NCBI GenBank assembly: GCA_001695595.3
Contig: MBPM02000038.1
Span: forward strand, 620,001 to 684,000
Source: Plasmopara viticola
Taxonomy: Eukaryota > Oomycota > Peronosporomycetes > Peronosporales > Peronosporaceae
DNA: 64,000 nucleotides
Direction of reading: 5' to 3'
Shown: positions 21,265 through 32,400 of the stretch, one piece after another
How positions within the stretch are numbered: position 1 is the first letter of the stretch
Layout of the letters: the number at the start of each line of letters is the position of its first letter
Made by a program: the position numbers and the translations under genes
Notes under the pieces: model-generated
The model's input: only the letters and a program-made list of their open reading frames with translations
Databases searched by the model: none
Told to the model about the DNA's origin: nothing

Positions 21265-22528
21265 TTACGCAAACAAGTGGCCAAAGCCCGTGTCGAGACA
21301 CTTTTCAAACGACGCTCGGCGCGTGCGCTTTTCTTGCGCTTGACGATGGCGACGGTACCAACTCGTGTCCCGTGCGTACCTCCTTGTCCGAGGCTCTGTG
21401 TGCTGCAAGCGGCCAGTCACTTGGTCGACAATGGCGACCATTTCATCCTGTGACTTGGCGTTTGCAAGGGCGTCTCGTAAATCCACGTGGACGCGCAAGT
21501 CTTGGTACAAGATTTTAAACAAGTGGGCACGGACCATTTTGGCACTGGCCGGTGGGTACAAGGTCACACAGTCGAGGTAGTGACGCGCGAGCTGAACGAA
21601 GGATGGCGGCGTGGAGGATGGCGAAAAGAGGGCGGGGTTCTCGAGAATGGCTTCGGAACTCATGACGCCGTCACACCCCGTGGCCTCGAGACACTGGGCA
21701 ACGTCTGCGTACGTTTCAATGCCCCCGTTGGCAATGACGGGGATGGTCAAGCGCGCTTTGATCTGTCGAATAATGTCCCAATTGACTTGACGCACCAACG
21801 TCTTGTTCATTTCTTTTGTCCGACCGTGAACGGTGAGCAAGTCACACCCAGCTGCTTGGAGCATGTCGACAAACTCGAGCGTTTCCGTGTCGTCTGGAAA
21901 GACACGGATTTTGACCGTGACGGGCACGCGCAGGTGCGTTGCCAACGTCGTGACGAGGGCTCGCACCGTGTCTTTGTCGTGCATGAGAAAGGATCCGTAG
22001 TGGCCTTTCCGAGCAATGCCTTGCGGACAGCCCAAGTTCAAGTCCACTGCGTCGCAGTGCTTCTCGACCAGTTGAGCCGCTCTTAATACTGTGGGCGGAT
22101 CGTTGCCACAAAACTAATAGACCAAAGACACACGATTCTCGTCAATATCAACTTGATCAGACCAGACAAGACAAGAACGGACTTGGACAATCAGCGGTCG
22201 GTCCTGATCGTGGACTTCAAACATCTTTTCGCGGTAGTCGGCACTCTCAGCAAACAGTCGGCTATGAAGCATGGGCGTATAGCAGCAGTCGGCTCCAAAC
22301 TGGCGACACAGCATGCGAAACGCCAGCTCCGACTGGTCCACCTACAGCAAGAGCCAAAGCATACAGATTGAGTCCATTAGCATTTAGACGTTTTGTGTTC
22401 GTTTTTGATCTGCACAAAGTAATTGGACAGCTTACCATGGGTGCAACAATGTGTTTGGGTGAGCCGATAGCGCGAAAGAAGTCGTACCCGCGTAGCTTCA
22501 CCATGCTCATCGGTTGCTCTGAAGCCAT
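21265..22528 (-). CDS. DUS1: tRNA-dihydrouridine synthase, DUS1 type
   Basis: The enzyme uses FMN and NADPH to reduce uridine in the tRNA D-loop (positions 16/17 for Dus1). Three exons fit on the minus strand: 22528-22436, 22341-22183 and 22113-21265, with phase-0 GT-AG introns of 94 and 69 bp and a product of 366 aa. The start is [12 protein letters not shown]; exon 1 ends IVAPM, exon 2 begins [13 protein letters not shown] and exon 3 begins FCGNDP, which is the family order. The catalytic cysteine is Cys113 in NLGCPQ. VKIRVF, LTVHGR and PVIANGGI mark the FMN barrel. The C-terminal part is Arg-rich and helical, as expected for the tRNA-binding end. The gene converges on the SET fusion with 65 bp between the stop codons, so the 3' UTRs may overlap. 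Single-frame readings of this locus run through the introns and mislead. Confidence 0.92.
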
Positions 22529-22712
22529 TGATTAATTTCCCACTGACTTAACTTAGCGCACCCGTGATTGGCTAGAATTTGAAAACCAATAGGATTGTAC
22601 GCCGATGTAAAAAGAGCAAGGCCTCACATTTTAGAAAGTAGCTGCTATTGGTGGGAACCGAAAATTCCGGTAAAATAAATTCACCATATCAATCGATTCC
22701 GATGAGACCGTA

Positions 22713-22736
22713 ACGCGGTCACACAGCACCTTGCAC
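22713..22736 (+). repeat. 24-bp dispersed repeat, copy 1
   Basis: The 24 bases that end in CAGCACCTTGCAC are identical to 48817-48840. A related phrase (CAACACCTTGCAC) occurs near 14,380. It is probably the edge of a dispersed element such as an LTR, but I cannot define the element. Confidence 0.5.
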
Positions 22737-22821
22737 GGAGGAAGCATGCGGAAAGCTGCTTTCAGTGAAAACTGCTCACTTCTTTTCATCTAAAGGTTGA
22801 ATCGGCGTGTGCAATATTGCA

Positions 22822-23150
22822 ATGTAATGTAATGTATTACGTTATCGCGTTGCCAAGTTATGCACGTGCTAGGCTCAGTCTGGCTAGTCCACGGCATAGA
22901 GTGGTGTCCGCATACGTCGGGTCTCGTTCGGCGGGCAGTGCAGCCAGCACCGAGGCCGTGAGGGTCTTCCATTTTTTTGTTTAGTTCTGACTTGGTAAGA
23001 GCCCAGGTGGCGCCCTGGTGCTGGAGAACGTCGCGTCGAGGGTGAGACTCGTTAGAGACCTGCAGATGCCCGAGAACACCTGCCCGAAGCGCGCGAGCAT
23101 TTAGCCCCCGCGCTTGGTAGGAGGGCGTCACCCCAACCTTTTCCAAGATT
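22822..23150 (-). mobile_element. Short LINE-derived element, copy S2
   Basis: About 330 bp, minus orientation, with an (ATTAC)n-type 3' tail at its left end and the GGAAAAGGTTGGGG 5' end at its right. It is flanked by an exact 11-bp target duplication, GCAATATTGCA, at 22811-22821 and 23151-23161, showing retrotransposition by target-primed insertion. The internal join is the same as in S1 and S3. Confidence 0.88.
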
Positions 23151-23638
23151 GCAATATTGCAGTCTATGGTAAATAAAATTAAGAATTAGGATAAGCATCC
23201 CACATTTTTTTTAAAAGAAAGCTGAATTGTTAATCATTTACAATATCTAGTGTTTAAGTATCGGTCGGTACTCTGCTGGAAAGCTTAACCAAACTTAGCA
23301 TACTTTTCGGTTGACCCTCGTATCTAGACTTTTTTGTTATCATCAGACCAATTTCTCCAAATGTCTTGACAAAGTCAGCGCCAGCTGCCCGCTAATCTTC
23401 CAAATTTTAGTGGCGCTGTCTCGAGGATGACTTTAATTCGCTCCGTGCACACACGACAGCGCAAACGTCGCGCAGCACGAAGTCATTTTCACAAGACTTA
23501 CATTGATAAGTATGCCAGCTGAGACTGGTGGTGGTCGTGACGGCATCGAGCGGAAAGCTCACGACAAACACTAGTCTAGCTGCTAAATATCTAAAATCTG
23601 CAACAGCAATACTTATGTTTAGTTAAGAATAATAATTG

Positions 23639-24037
23639 ACACGTCACCAACAACAACGGCCAGCCTTTAAAAATATTTTTTTTCAGAACACCATTGAGAT
23701 CAGTGGATCAACGGAGCGAGGCCAAATCACTGTAGTTAATAACATTAGATCAACGGCTTCTCAATCTGTGACACAAATTTCTGCTCTTGCATTGGTGCCA
23801 AAACTGAGGATGAGACTACCATACCCTAATGTCATCCCCATCGATGAGAACGGAATACCTCACGAACCATACCCGGGGGTAAGATCGGAATACCTTGGAA
23901 GGAGACGACCATACCCAGGGATAGTATCCAAGGATGAGAATGCCATGAATGCCACGAATATAGATCTAATTGGCGTTCCACGAAAAAGTAAAGTTGGTGG
24001 TCGTGTCATGACTAAAGACAGCGAAAATCACAATTAA
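23639..24037 (+). pseudogene. Unrecognised ORF with repeated PYPG motif
   Basis: The frame is open for 132 codons with no ATG near its start (the nearest upstream codon is TTG), so it is probably a fragment. Residues from about 60 hold three spaced copies of a (L/E/R)PYPN/G unit, two of them next to DEN. The segment 23736-24000 aligns with the minus strand at about 3110-2950 in relic A, so it is part of the same multicopy family. No known domain is recognised. Confidence 0.4.
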
Positions 24038-24217
24038 AAACATATGCTTGCTGGTCTTGATGCTGCCAAATTTTATTTATCTGCTATAGCTGAATGACTT
24101 CGATGTATACAAGGCAAGGCAAAGCTATTCAAAGATGAGATCTATCCAATGCCGATTAATATGTTGCTCGAGTTCGAGTTCGATTTGATTTTATTGGATA
24201 AAAGCAACACACAATTG

Positions 24218-25760
24218 TTACACCAACGATCTGTTGGTAGAAAAATGATCGCTGAAAACAGTCTCTCGATTGAAAGATTTCAGGTTTGTTTTAGGTCTGC
24301 TAATACGCTTCGGTAAGTTTACATTAGCACTAAATATAATGGGCGTGTCCTGCTTCCAAATTTTAGCATCAACATTTTCCGCGAAACACATATTTCGAAT
24401 TATATTACACGCTGATATTAAGCTTAAAGGTTCTGAGGGCAATTTCTATGCTAGAGAATAAGACAAGGTTATCGACAAGCGATTCAAGTTGATGGACTAA
24501 GATTGGAATATCGCACATTTATGATTTCTGAATTGATGGCTCTATATATTAAACACAATCAAAGGCTTGTCGGATCAATTTGACTTGCGACTATAATAAT
24601 CACCTAATTCACGAACAACTCGAAGTTTATCGACTTCGTGTATTAGAATGCTTCGACGTTTTCAACTTTTACAACACCTAAACCGCTTACGAAGTCAAAT
24701 GGGAGAGCGCTTTGGAAATGTTTGGATTGACATACTTAAGTATAATGTCCGTAGATACAGGTCGACCTCCATAATTATCTGTAATGTTGACAAGGGCTTC
24801 TAACCAAGTAGAATTTTTAACAATCCGGCTCTTGAGAGACAAATTCCTTCAGTTTCGTACTAATGATTGCTGCATATTAACCAAATGTATATGTTTTCTT
24901 ACCAATTGTTGACCCATTGTATAATTTGATACGAATACCTTTCACTTGATTATCCCGTCTGTATTAAATTTGTCATTCGGATCGACTGTCGAATGTTAGT
25001 ATTACTGTTTGAATATATGGTATAATCAGGATTTTGAGCGTCGATGACTTCTTGAATTAGACGGTTCTTTGCTCCAAAATTAAATGTTCATATCCAGTGT
25101 CAGCCCCCACGAGACTTCGCTGTTGGGTTTTTCTCAATCACCATAAATAATTCTCAAATTTCCGTCCAGTAATTTCACTCGAATTCCTCCACGTACTGGA
25201 ATGTAGCCACCTTTTTTATTTCTTTTCTTCTTACATGGAATTAATGATCTAGTAACTTCTGGAATAGTATTGTCCATCAATTTATCGTAGAGCATTTCTA
25301 ATGCTCCAGACTCAATTTAAATTCAAACTGATGCGACGAAGTAAAGGTGGAAACTTCCATCTCAATGTCGTTCAATTCAATATGTAATCAAACGTTGCAA
25401 CCCGATCGTATTTATTTAGAGGCTTGTTTGCTAATTTATCATTATTCACATTGAAAAGTTTGCCGTCCATTCCAATACATACGTTTTTAGATGAAGTACG
25501 ATAACTAAGTGATGGATTGACCTTGCTTTTGATATGGTTAAATTGGTGGTGTATTGATCAATATTTTCTTCCCGTACTTTTCTTATCGTACTTTTCTTTG
25601 GACGCTGAAAACATTAGCCTCAACTTGATTTCCATTGACTCATATGCTACTCCAAGTGTTGATGATTATATAGAAATTTCAATGCTTTACAACTTGCTCT
25701 TATTGATGATTAATCTAATGTTAGAACGCTCCAAAGAGAATTATTAAGTATTCTATCTAC
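24218..25760 (-). repeat. Relic B: second copy of the unrecognised family
   Basis: On the minus strand from about 25,750 to 24,560, linked patches in shifting frames read as one protein. In order they include SSKNVCIGMDGKLFNVNNDK, IPEVTRSLIPCKKKRNKKGG, YIPVRGGIRVKLLDGNLRII, GIRIKLYNGSTIGKKTYTFG, STWLEALVNITDNYGGRPVS and SGLGVVKVEN, broken by stops. The order matches relic A (there on the plus strand). The downstream part (24442-24218) is open on both strands. The family is not recognised. The lack of reverse-transcriptase or transposase motifs leaves a viral or other selfish origin open. Confidence 0.55.
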
Positions 25761-26099
25761 ACTAGGCAGACACAAAGGACTTTCAACAAACTCATACTCA
25801 TTAGAGAAAACAAAAGAGGTTAAATTTTAAATATATAGATGCAATAAAAGTAATACAAAACGCAATTTGCAGCTAGTTTTGAAGGTAATTAACCTACCTG
25901 AAGTAAGATGATATTCATAGGTAATACAAATAAGCAACATGTGAAAGAGCAGATGTTGCTTGTAGACTCTGTCAATTAACAACTTTATGAGATTTAAATG
26001 GTGAAAAGGACGCATCTGTGGCTGTACATTGTCTCAGTGCTTCAAAAAAGGGATTATACGCTTAGACAGAAAAGACGAGATCTATCATTTTTCATCGTT

Positions 26100-27060
26100 A
26101 TAACATTGATTTTAATGGCTCAGCTAAAACATTAAGGTTTACCAGACCAAACGTAGATTTTGAAAATCAGAGTATGCTCTGTCAATCCTGGAACAAGTTC
26201 TTCCCAGATGGTACTAATTTGTTGCTTTTATATAAGAAAAGAAGTCCCAACAAGATGGCTGATTCCAGTTTATTTAAGTCATCGATTGAGATTGCTGGAC
26301 AAAACCTGAAATCTTTTTATGGTAAACGAGAAAATTTCAACTGCCTAGTCTCTCACGCGTTGACAATGTTTACGTAAATCGATATTTTGAGGCAAAATAC
26401 CATCTCATTTACGCAATCACCGCAATTCGAAATCCTATTAACACCATATATGCAAATGGTAAAATCATATTCAACTTGTTGATCCATGTGACAATATTAT
26501 TGCAGATGGTAATAATCAAGCGAAAGTTATTCTTTTTAGGTTATGCAATCAAAACTTTTGGTCAGCGAGTAGGTTGGTGTCTCTAATAAAATCAAGTCGG
26601 CTTGAAAGATATGTGCAGCATTCAAGAATAAGATATAGGAGGAATAAAGTCCGTTTGTAAAGAGACATTTTGATAAAAACACTAATTGATTAGATGTTAA
26701 TAGTACACCGCAGACAAATGTGGAGACCAACTTGTTTATGCGGACATTATACTCGCGTCTGTCAACAAAAAACGAATCCGAAGGGGTCTTTATTTGACTC
26801 CATGATCGGTTAAGGTGTTGCAGAGTCAAAGGACACCTAAGCATGTTAAATCGCAATTTTAATAAATTGCTTAGCTCTCGTGGTTTAGGTAATAAAAATT
26901 GTCGCTTGAAGAGAAAAATTGAATTGATTTGACAAGTCATTTTTTGGGTTTAGTATATAGATCCGTGATTTCAAAAATATTTATGTGCGATATCGCACAT
27001 AAATATTTTTGCTATAAGAAAATTGTCTAATTAGCTGTTCACATCGACCAGAAGCGCTCA
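26100..27060 (+). repeat. Relic C: third copy of the unrecognised family
   Basis: Same orientation as relic A and inverted relative to relic B, about 1 kb away. Shared patches are EAKYHLIYAITAI near 26,385, the block at 26,730-26,900 that aligns with 2560-2720, and the end near 27,030-27,060. The start is a 67-codon open frame (26174-26377) with no clear match in A or B. Decay is heavier than in A. Confidence 0.5.
26972..27011. repeat. 40-bp perfect palindrome
   Basis: CAAAAATATTTATGTGCGAT is followed with no spacer by its exact reverse complement. It lies inside relic C. The corresponding place in relic B reads ATAAATGTGCGATATTCC without the symmetry, so the palindrome arose after the copies separated. 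Confidence 0.85.
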
Positions 27061-27061
27061 T

Positions 27062-28275
27062 CAAAAACGCTAAATGATCTCGTCTTAAAAAAGAATATCG
27101 CTTGCCAGCAGGGCTCCAAGGCTACACGAGGGAAAATAAAAGCTACAACAGGAAAAGAAGTTGGTGCTTTAGAGGAGTCCAATATGAGATAAAAGCCAAG
27201 AAATTTGCGTTGTAATTTCAGAGCGCAAAGTATGGCGTTGACCGCTCATGAAAAAATTTAATATTGAACTTACTATTGATCTGTTTTTCGTAATATACAT
27301 CGAGGCGTCTTCTTGATTCCTTTGGGAACGAATATGAGTATACAAACAAAAAAGGTGCACGAATTGAAACAACTAATTTTACTCAATCATAACTGAAAAA
27401 AACAGCTGCAGGTAAGCCTAGAACCTTAACATCAGCTCAGCTTAGAGGCATGTCAGAAAATTTCTCCGTGCATCCTTCTAATTAAAAAAAAATCAAGCAG
27501 CTAAGACGCGTGGTAGTATAAATTTAGGATGGAGCTTGAAATCAAAACCTAAACCACATGCGAGAATCTTCTGTCGGGTCCTGGCTAAACGATGAAGCAT
27601 GGCCATTTTGAACGAGAGACTTTGGTCTGTTGGTATCGAGTGTTGCTGATCAAGGCGATCAACCTCTTGGTCTATACTGAATAGCCTGGTCTATTTTACA
27701 CTTTTCATAACGAGATAGAGAATCTTCCATGTTTCGGGGTCCGAAAAGAAATTTTGTCTGTATTAAAATCCGAGAAGGCTAAGCTACACTCAATGCTTGA
27801 AGCAAGATAAATCTTCTGATTGAGTTAGATCACCATTATCTACTGGTATAGGGGCGACATAAGTACAGAGCAGTTTCCACTATTTTTGAGCTTGATCAAA
27901 CGGGACATTGAATACCTCTTCTAGCCAAGATTTGTATCGTCCATCAACAGATATATACTTAGATTTTTCTCAATGTAATGACTTTGAATCAATTTTCAAC
28001 TGATGAGGTCGATTTGGGTTATCGTATTATTCTGGCGTTTATGTCTTTGCTGTTCCATATTTCTCTTAAGCAGTACTATGTTTTTCTTGTGACTCACTAC
28101 AGCTCCTCCGGTTACATCTTTATTTGGATGATGCTATGGTGCTGTTTGCAGTAACAAATTGTTTTGCTTCTCTATAGTATTGCGTGTCGTTTTTGATGAT
28201 ATGTTTACACGTCATGTTAATCAATATTAAGACCAATATTATTCCTCTAGTGTTGACATACTGATCTTTTAAATA
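27062..28275. other. Intergenic, decayed retroelement debris
   Basis: No gene is supported. Since the minus strand leads into the chromodomain relic at 28380-28276, part of this stretch may be the 3' end of the same retroelement, but no protease, RT or integrase motif is visible. Confidence 0.35.
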
Positions 28276-28380
28276 GAACGGAGGTTATGTTCAGGCTCCT
28301 AAGCTTTGAGGTCGTCATCAAATTCAGCCCATTTGACTAAATAGTTGTGCTTATCATTCTCTAGTGCGTTAAACAAGGTT
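28276..28380 (-). pseudogene. Chromodomain relic of a Gypsy-type retroelement
   Basis: The minus strand reads LENDKHNYLVKWAEFDDDLK, one residue, a TAG in place of the usual Trp, then EPEHNL. This is the core pattern of a chromodomain (YLVKW...WEPE..L), found at the integrase C-terminus of chromoviral Gypsy elements. It lies directly beside the truncated GH72 pseudogene. Confidence 0.6.
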
Positions 28381-28394
28381 AAATTTGACTACCA

Positions 28395-28556
28395 GGCCTG
28401 GTATCTTCTTTTGCTGTTGTGGGTAGACCCGCGCATCGATTTGAGATACCAAAGCAGTGCACAAGACAATAGCGGTCCAATCTCTATCAGTGCGACGACT
28501 TAAAGCTATAAAAAATCGTCGTGTGGTAATAAATCAGTGAGTAAAGTTAAAGCCAT
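28395..28556 (-). pseudogene. GH72 glucanosyltransferase pseudogene (5' fragment)
   Basis: On the minus strand, ATG at 28556 and the next 150 or so bases align with the start of the GH72 gene at 14932: the GTCGTCGCA...ACCGCTATTG...TTGTGC...GCTTTGGT segment and ATCGATGCG match. There are in-frame stops in the signal-peptide region and the match stops after the equivalent of ITKGNK. The remainder of the gene is missing, replaced by retroelement sequence. Confidence 0.7.
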
Positions 28557-28740
28557 AATGAAATTGTGAGGTAAAACGACTGCACTAAAAGTGTATATAA
28601 AATCCCAGTGCTTTACAGGGGACGTCACAGTCTATCGAGTTTTGCTGTGACTGTCACATTTGACTACATCGTGCCACTAACGCAAGTTCCTTTTGCTTAT
28701 CCTAAAATGTGGCTCACAATTGTAAAACTGACCGAACTCT
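28557..28740 (-). promoter_or_regulatory. Upstream flank of the GH72 pseudogene
   Basis: Aligns with 14735-14931, the upstream flank of GH72 gene 1, including the CACTTTTAGTGCAGTCGTTTTA block. It has outlived the coding region beside it. Confidence 0.55.
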
Positions 28741-28865
28741 AAGTTGAATGAAACATTATTGCAATAAGGAAAGCTTTGAATCGTCGATAAATTTCGAATA
28801 ATATTTGAAGAAAGATGGTGTGTATCTTGACACTTCTATTGCATTAAGCGTACACAATTATTAAA

Positions 28866-29442
28866 GGGAGCCGCTAACTTCCACCCATCTTTCGCTAACT
28901 TCCATCCAGTCTGCGATTATATAGAACCTCTAATTCCAATACACAACGGTGATTGGCTACAGTTGCCCAAAAATAAATCAACCTCCAAAAAGATTGCGCA
29001 TCGCATCGTCATCTCTTACTCTCTGTCTGTATCGACCCCTCCCGCGGTCAATATTGATGCCTTGGGTTCTGGTGCTGACTGGGAGCACTTTACGTTGCCA
29101 CCTGAGGTCGCTGCGCAGCAGCTAGAGGAGCTGAAGCATTGACGGAAGTGAACCACGGGTAATGTCGGTGGTGTTAAGGCACACACTAACACTGTCTGGA
29201 GGCATTTTGGCATTGACGGATGCCTGCGTTAGAATACATGCTCTTAATAGTCCGCAAATAAATGAGTTTTCCTCTCTCAAAGTGACTACAGCAGATTGTG
29301 CATTCAAATTGACATGGGGAAAAAGTAAAGCTGCCTTTTGTATATTTTGTCACGATAGAGGTATTTATAGCCAATCACCGGTTCTATACAATCGCAGACT
29401 GGGTGGAAGTTAGCGAAAGCTAGGTGGAAGTTAGCGGCTCCC
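28866..29442. mobile_element. 577-bp non-autonomous TIR element (MITE-like)
   Basis: The ends are inverted repeats of about 80 bp starting GGGAGCCGCTAACTTCCACC, with a second internal copy of CGCTAACTTCCA. An exact 8-bp target duplication, TTATTAAA, lies at 28858-28865 and 29443-29450. The terminus (GGGANCCGYTAA), the doubled subterminal motif and the AT-rich 8-bp duplication are the same design as the dynein-carrying element at 260-2290, so the same transposase family probably moves both (inference). The interior has coding-like patches (DALGSGADWEHFTLPPEVAA near 29,060) but no recognisable gene. A right-end fragment of the same family is at 55436-55592. Confidence 0.85.
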
Positions 29443-29450
29443 TTATTAAA

Positions 29451-32400
29451 TTAGAAAAGACAAGTTGATTATTATTGTGCTTAACCGAATGTTATATTTT
29501 GAAGCAACACAATGTTAAAGATTTTGGATTTGCATAACTTAGAAGCAAAAGTGTGCGCCTTAAAATATAAAAGCGAGCAATCATATGATATATCATAGCA
29601 CTTTTTACAAGATGCATTAATTGGTAGCTCTTCATATTATAATGCAGAATAAAACCATGCAAATATTGTAGTCATGAGAAACAAAATCAGTATTTTATTA
29701 CATACTTAGATAGTTTGAATTTTTCGGACGATTTTATGTCTTCCTGTAAGTTTTTTATGTGCAAGATGTTGTGCAATAACTAATGGTTGCACTTTGCCGT
29801 TTGGCGTCACTAAAGATCCATAAGTTGGTTTCATTTGGCAAACAGGGAAATGCATAACTAAGTTGTCTCTGGAAAAAGCAGGTAAGACAAGTTTGGCGAT
29901 CCACGCAAAGCTTCTATCCGAATGACACACTTTCTTCAGGCCGTAGAGTAAGCAATGTCTACGTTTCAATTGCAACCTCTCAAACACTAAAAGCAATCCA
30001 TTTCGTATGGCGTTCTCTTTAGCAAGCTTTAGCTTCGCCAGCGTTCTTAGTTGCAACGCAGCGGGTTGTGTCTACCCTATATTTGCACTCCCAGGCCCTG
30101 CGTAAGTTCTTGCGCAAATTTCCAAAACTTGGAGCGATCAAAGGTTTCATCAGCATTTCGTTTAAGCTAACGACAAGTAATGAAGACTAAGACACATAGC
30201 ATTGTCATATTCCCACCAAAATCTAGCTATACTTTATACCGCAGCTGTCAGGTCATAATTAATAACTGGAGCTCACATTTAGCCCTTGAGCAAGTGTAGT
30301 GGAATTTCTCGGCAACGAATTTGAACGCCCTTTTTCGATAATTAATTACGAGAGCGCACAGTCGTCATAGTCGCTGAAGCTGTTACATAACTTACATAAT
30401 AATTTACGCGCCACCCAAAAATAAAGTTTTTGCTTAACTATCGGTCACGGTGGCTGATGTTCTTGCCAGCTTAAATTAATTACGAAAATCGTAGACTGAA
30501 GTTTTTAAACAGCTAAAGTCTCAATTGTTTGTTCACACCTTAAAAAGCGCAAAATCTGATGATTTCTTTAAACAAGTTTAGCAGACAATATCGTTTCTGA
30601 TTGCGCGAAATTTTTTGATTGAACAACAGGTCGTGACTCCGTCGTTAAGCTTGCTAAGTTTGAATAAAGTCGTATGCGCACCCGCCAAACATCTCGAACT
30701 TGTCGACGCTTTAATTGGGTCTGGCATTTGTAGAATTGCTTACCCGAAGACTCTATCTTGCCAGCTGAAAGATAGCGTTGTGGACATACCGTGTCGTCAC
30801 TATTTCTTCTATTAAGCACTCCTCTTGATTCCATTTTCTTTAGCATGAAGCGTGTCGTCTCGACTGAGCTCGCGTTTTCTAGTATAATCTGGTTTGCCAA
30901 AATTGGCGTCTTCTAGATTTCCTTTGTCGTTTTGCCGTACGTGTTCAATGCCTTGTTTGCATACTAGCCTCCATTGTCAATTTCAACTTTAGCTTGCGTC
31001 TTTAAATTTTTCTTGATATGATGTCACTTCAACAAGTGATCGCATCTAGCACACATCTGCATTATTTATTGTAGTCAGTGAGTTACATATCTTACAACAG
31101 GGTAGTTTCGGTATCAAACAGCACGCATGGGTATAGCTTAAAAGTTTGCGCAGTCATTTTTACTGTTATGGGCTCGAGTCTGTTGATGCGTATAATTGTG
31201 CTTGAGGCACTCCTTTAAATGCTGATGATACCTCTACATGAGGCAAGACGGTGCGGTGGTAGGACAAGTAGCTAAGTAGGCTACGGTGATGCCATCCAGG
31301 GTCTTTACTGAATACACCGATTGGTGGACTGCATATCGATGCTGCTTGAAAGTCCGTTAAAAGACCGTCACTGCTTTTACAAATACCTCGTTAGTTGCAC
31401 TCAACCTATGGTAATATTAAAAGCCCAGTATTGAAAGAGATGCCATACTGAATGCCACAAGTTAAGTGATGTTTCGAATATCAATATCTGATAGCATTTG
31501 GTACTAAGAAGATAACAAAAAAGCAGCGCGCGGTATAAGTATCTTTACTTATGCATGCGGTTATAACAAATTGCAAACTTGCCTCGATCAAAGCGTTTAA
31601 GGCTACTTTAGACCTGATAATTAAAGAAAACTGACCCCATTATTAGTAGATTGCTACCTGTGTCTCGTATTAGCTCAAGTATCTAGTGAAGGTCATAGGA
31701 CGCTCACTCGTTTCAGGGAAAGTGAGACAGACTAAGCAAGTTGACGTTCTTGCTTGGCTTTTAGAGGGTGCGACATCTAGCTGCACAAGATCTGGCATGA
31801 TCGACGCGCGCCTGAAGCCATTTTCTAGCTGTAGGGACACTCAATTCAAGCAGATACAGCAGAAGATGATAGAGTCTATCTCGTCGGTAATGCCAGCTAC
31901 AGAAGCGGGTTCCCAGCCATACGTTCAGGATGGCTGTGAAGACAATTAAAGTGAAAGATGGAGACAAACATCTGCTTCACTTAAGAAATGTCAGAGTGAC
32001 AATGTTATTTGCCGTACTGTAAGTGTAGTAACAAAGAAAAAAACTGCTTGTCTCGAAGCTTGGCAATCAGGTTCTAATGTCCAACAGGTGGCGCTTTTAA
32101 CCTGACATGAGCTAAGGCATCAGTACATACAAGCCACTTACCCGTTAAACTGAGGCCAAGCTTAATTGTTATTTTAAAATAATTTGAAGACTTTCCAACT
32201 TTGTGTTGAGCGCTTTCTTGGCTAAAATAAAAAGTAAATTTCTCTCAGAGGAGTTTGCAGTCGCCATACTTTACGCAATTTTGCGGCCTGTCCCGTATTC
32301 TTTCGTTATATTATAGTTCCGTCAAAAAAGTAATTATACATACCAAAATTAACATTTGTGGCGCGGTTGAAGAAGTAGAGGCCAATTTGTCGGTCCGGCT

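Noticed and set aside
22262..22528. Single-frame 88-codon reading at the start of the DUS1 gene
   Set aside because: It runs through an intron at 22435-22342; the spliced model restores the family order.
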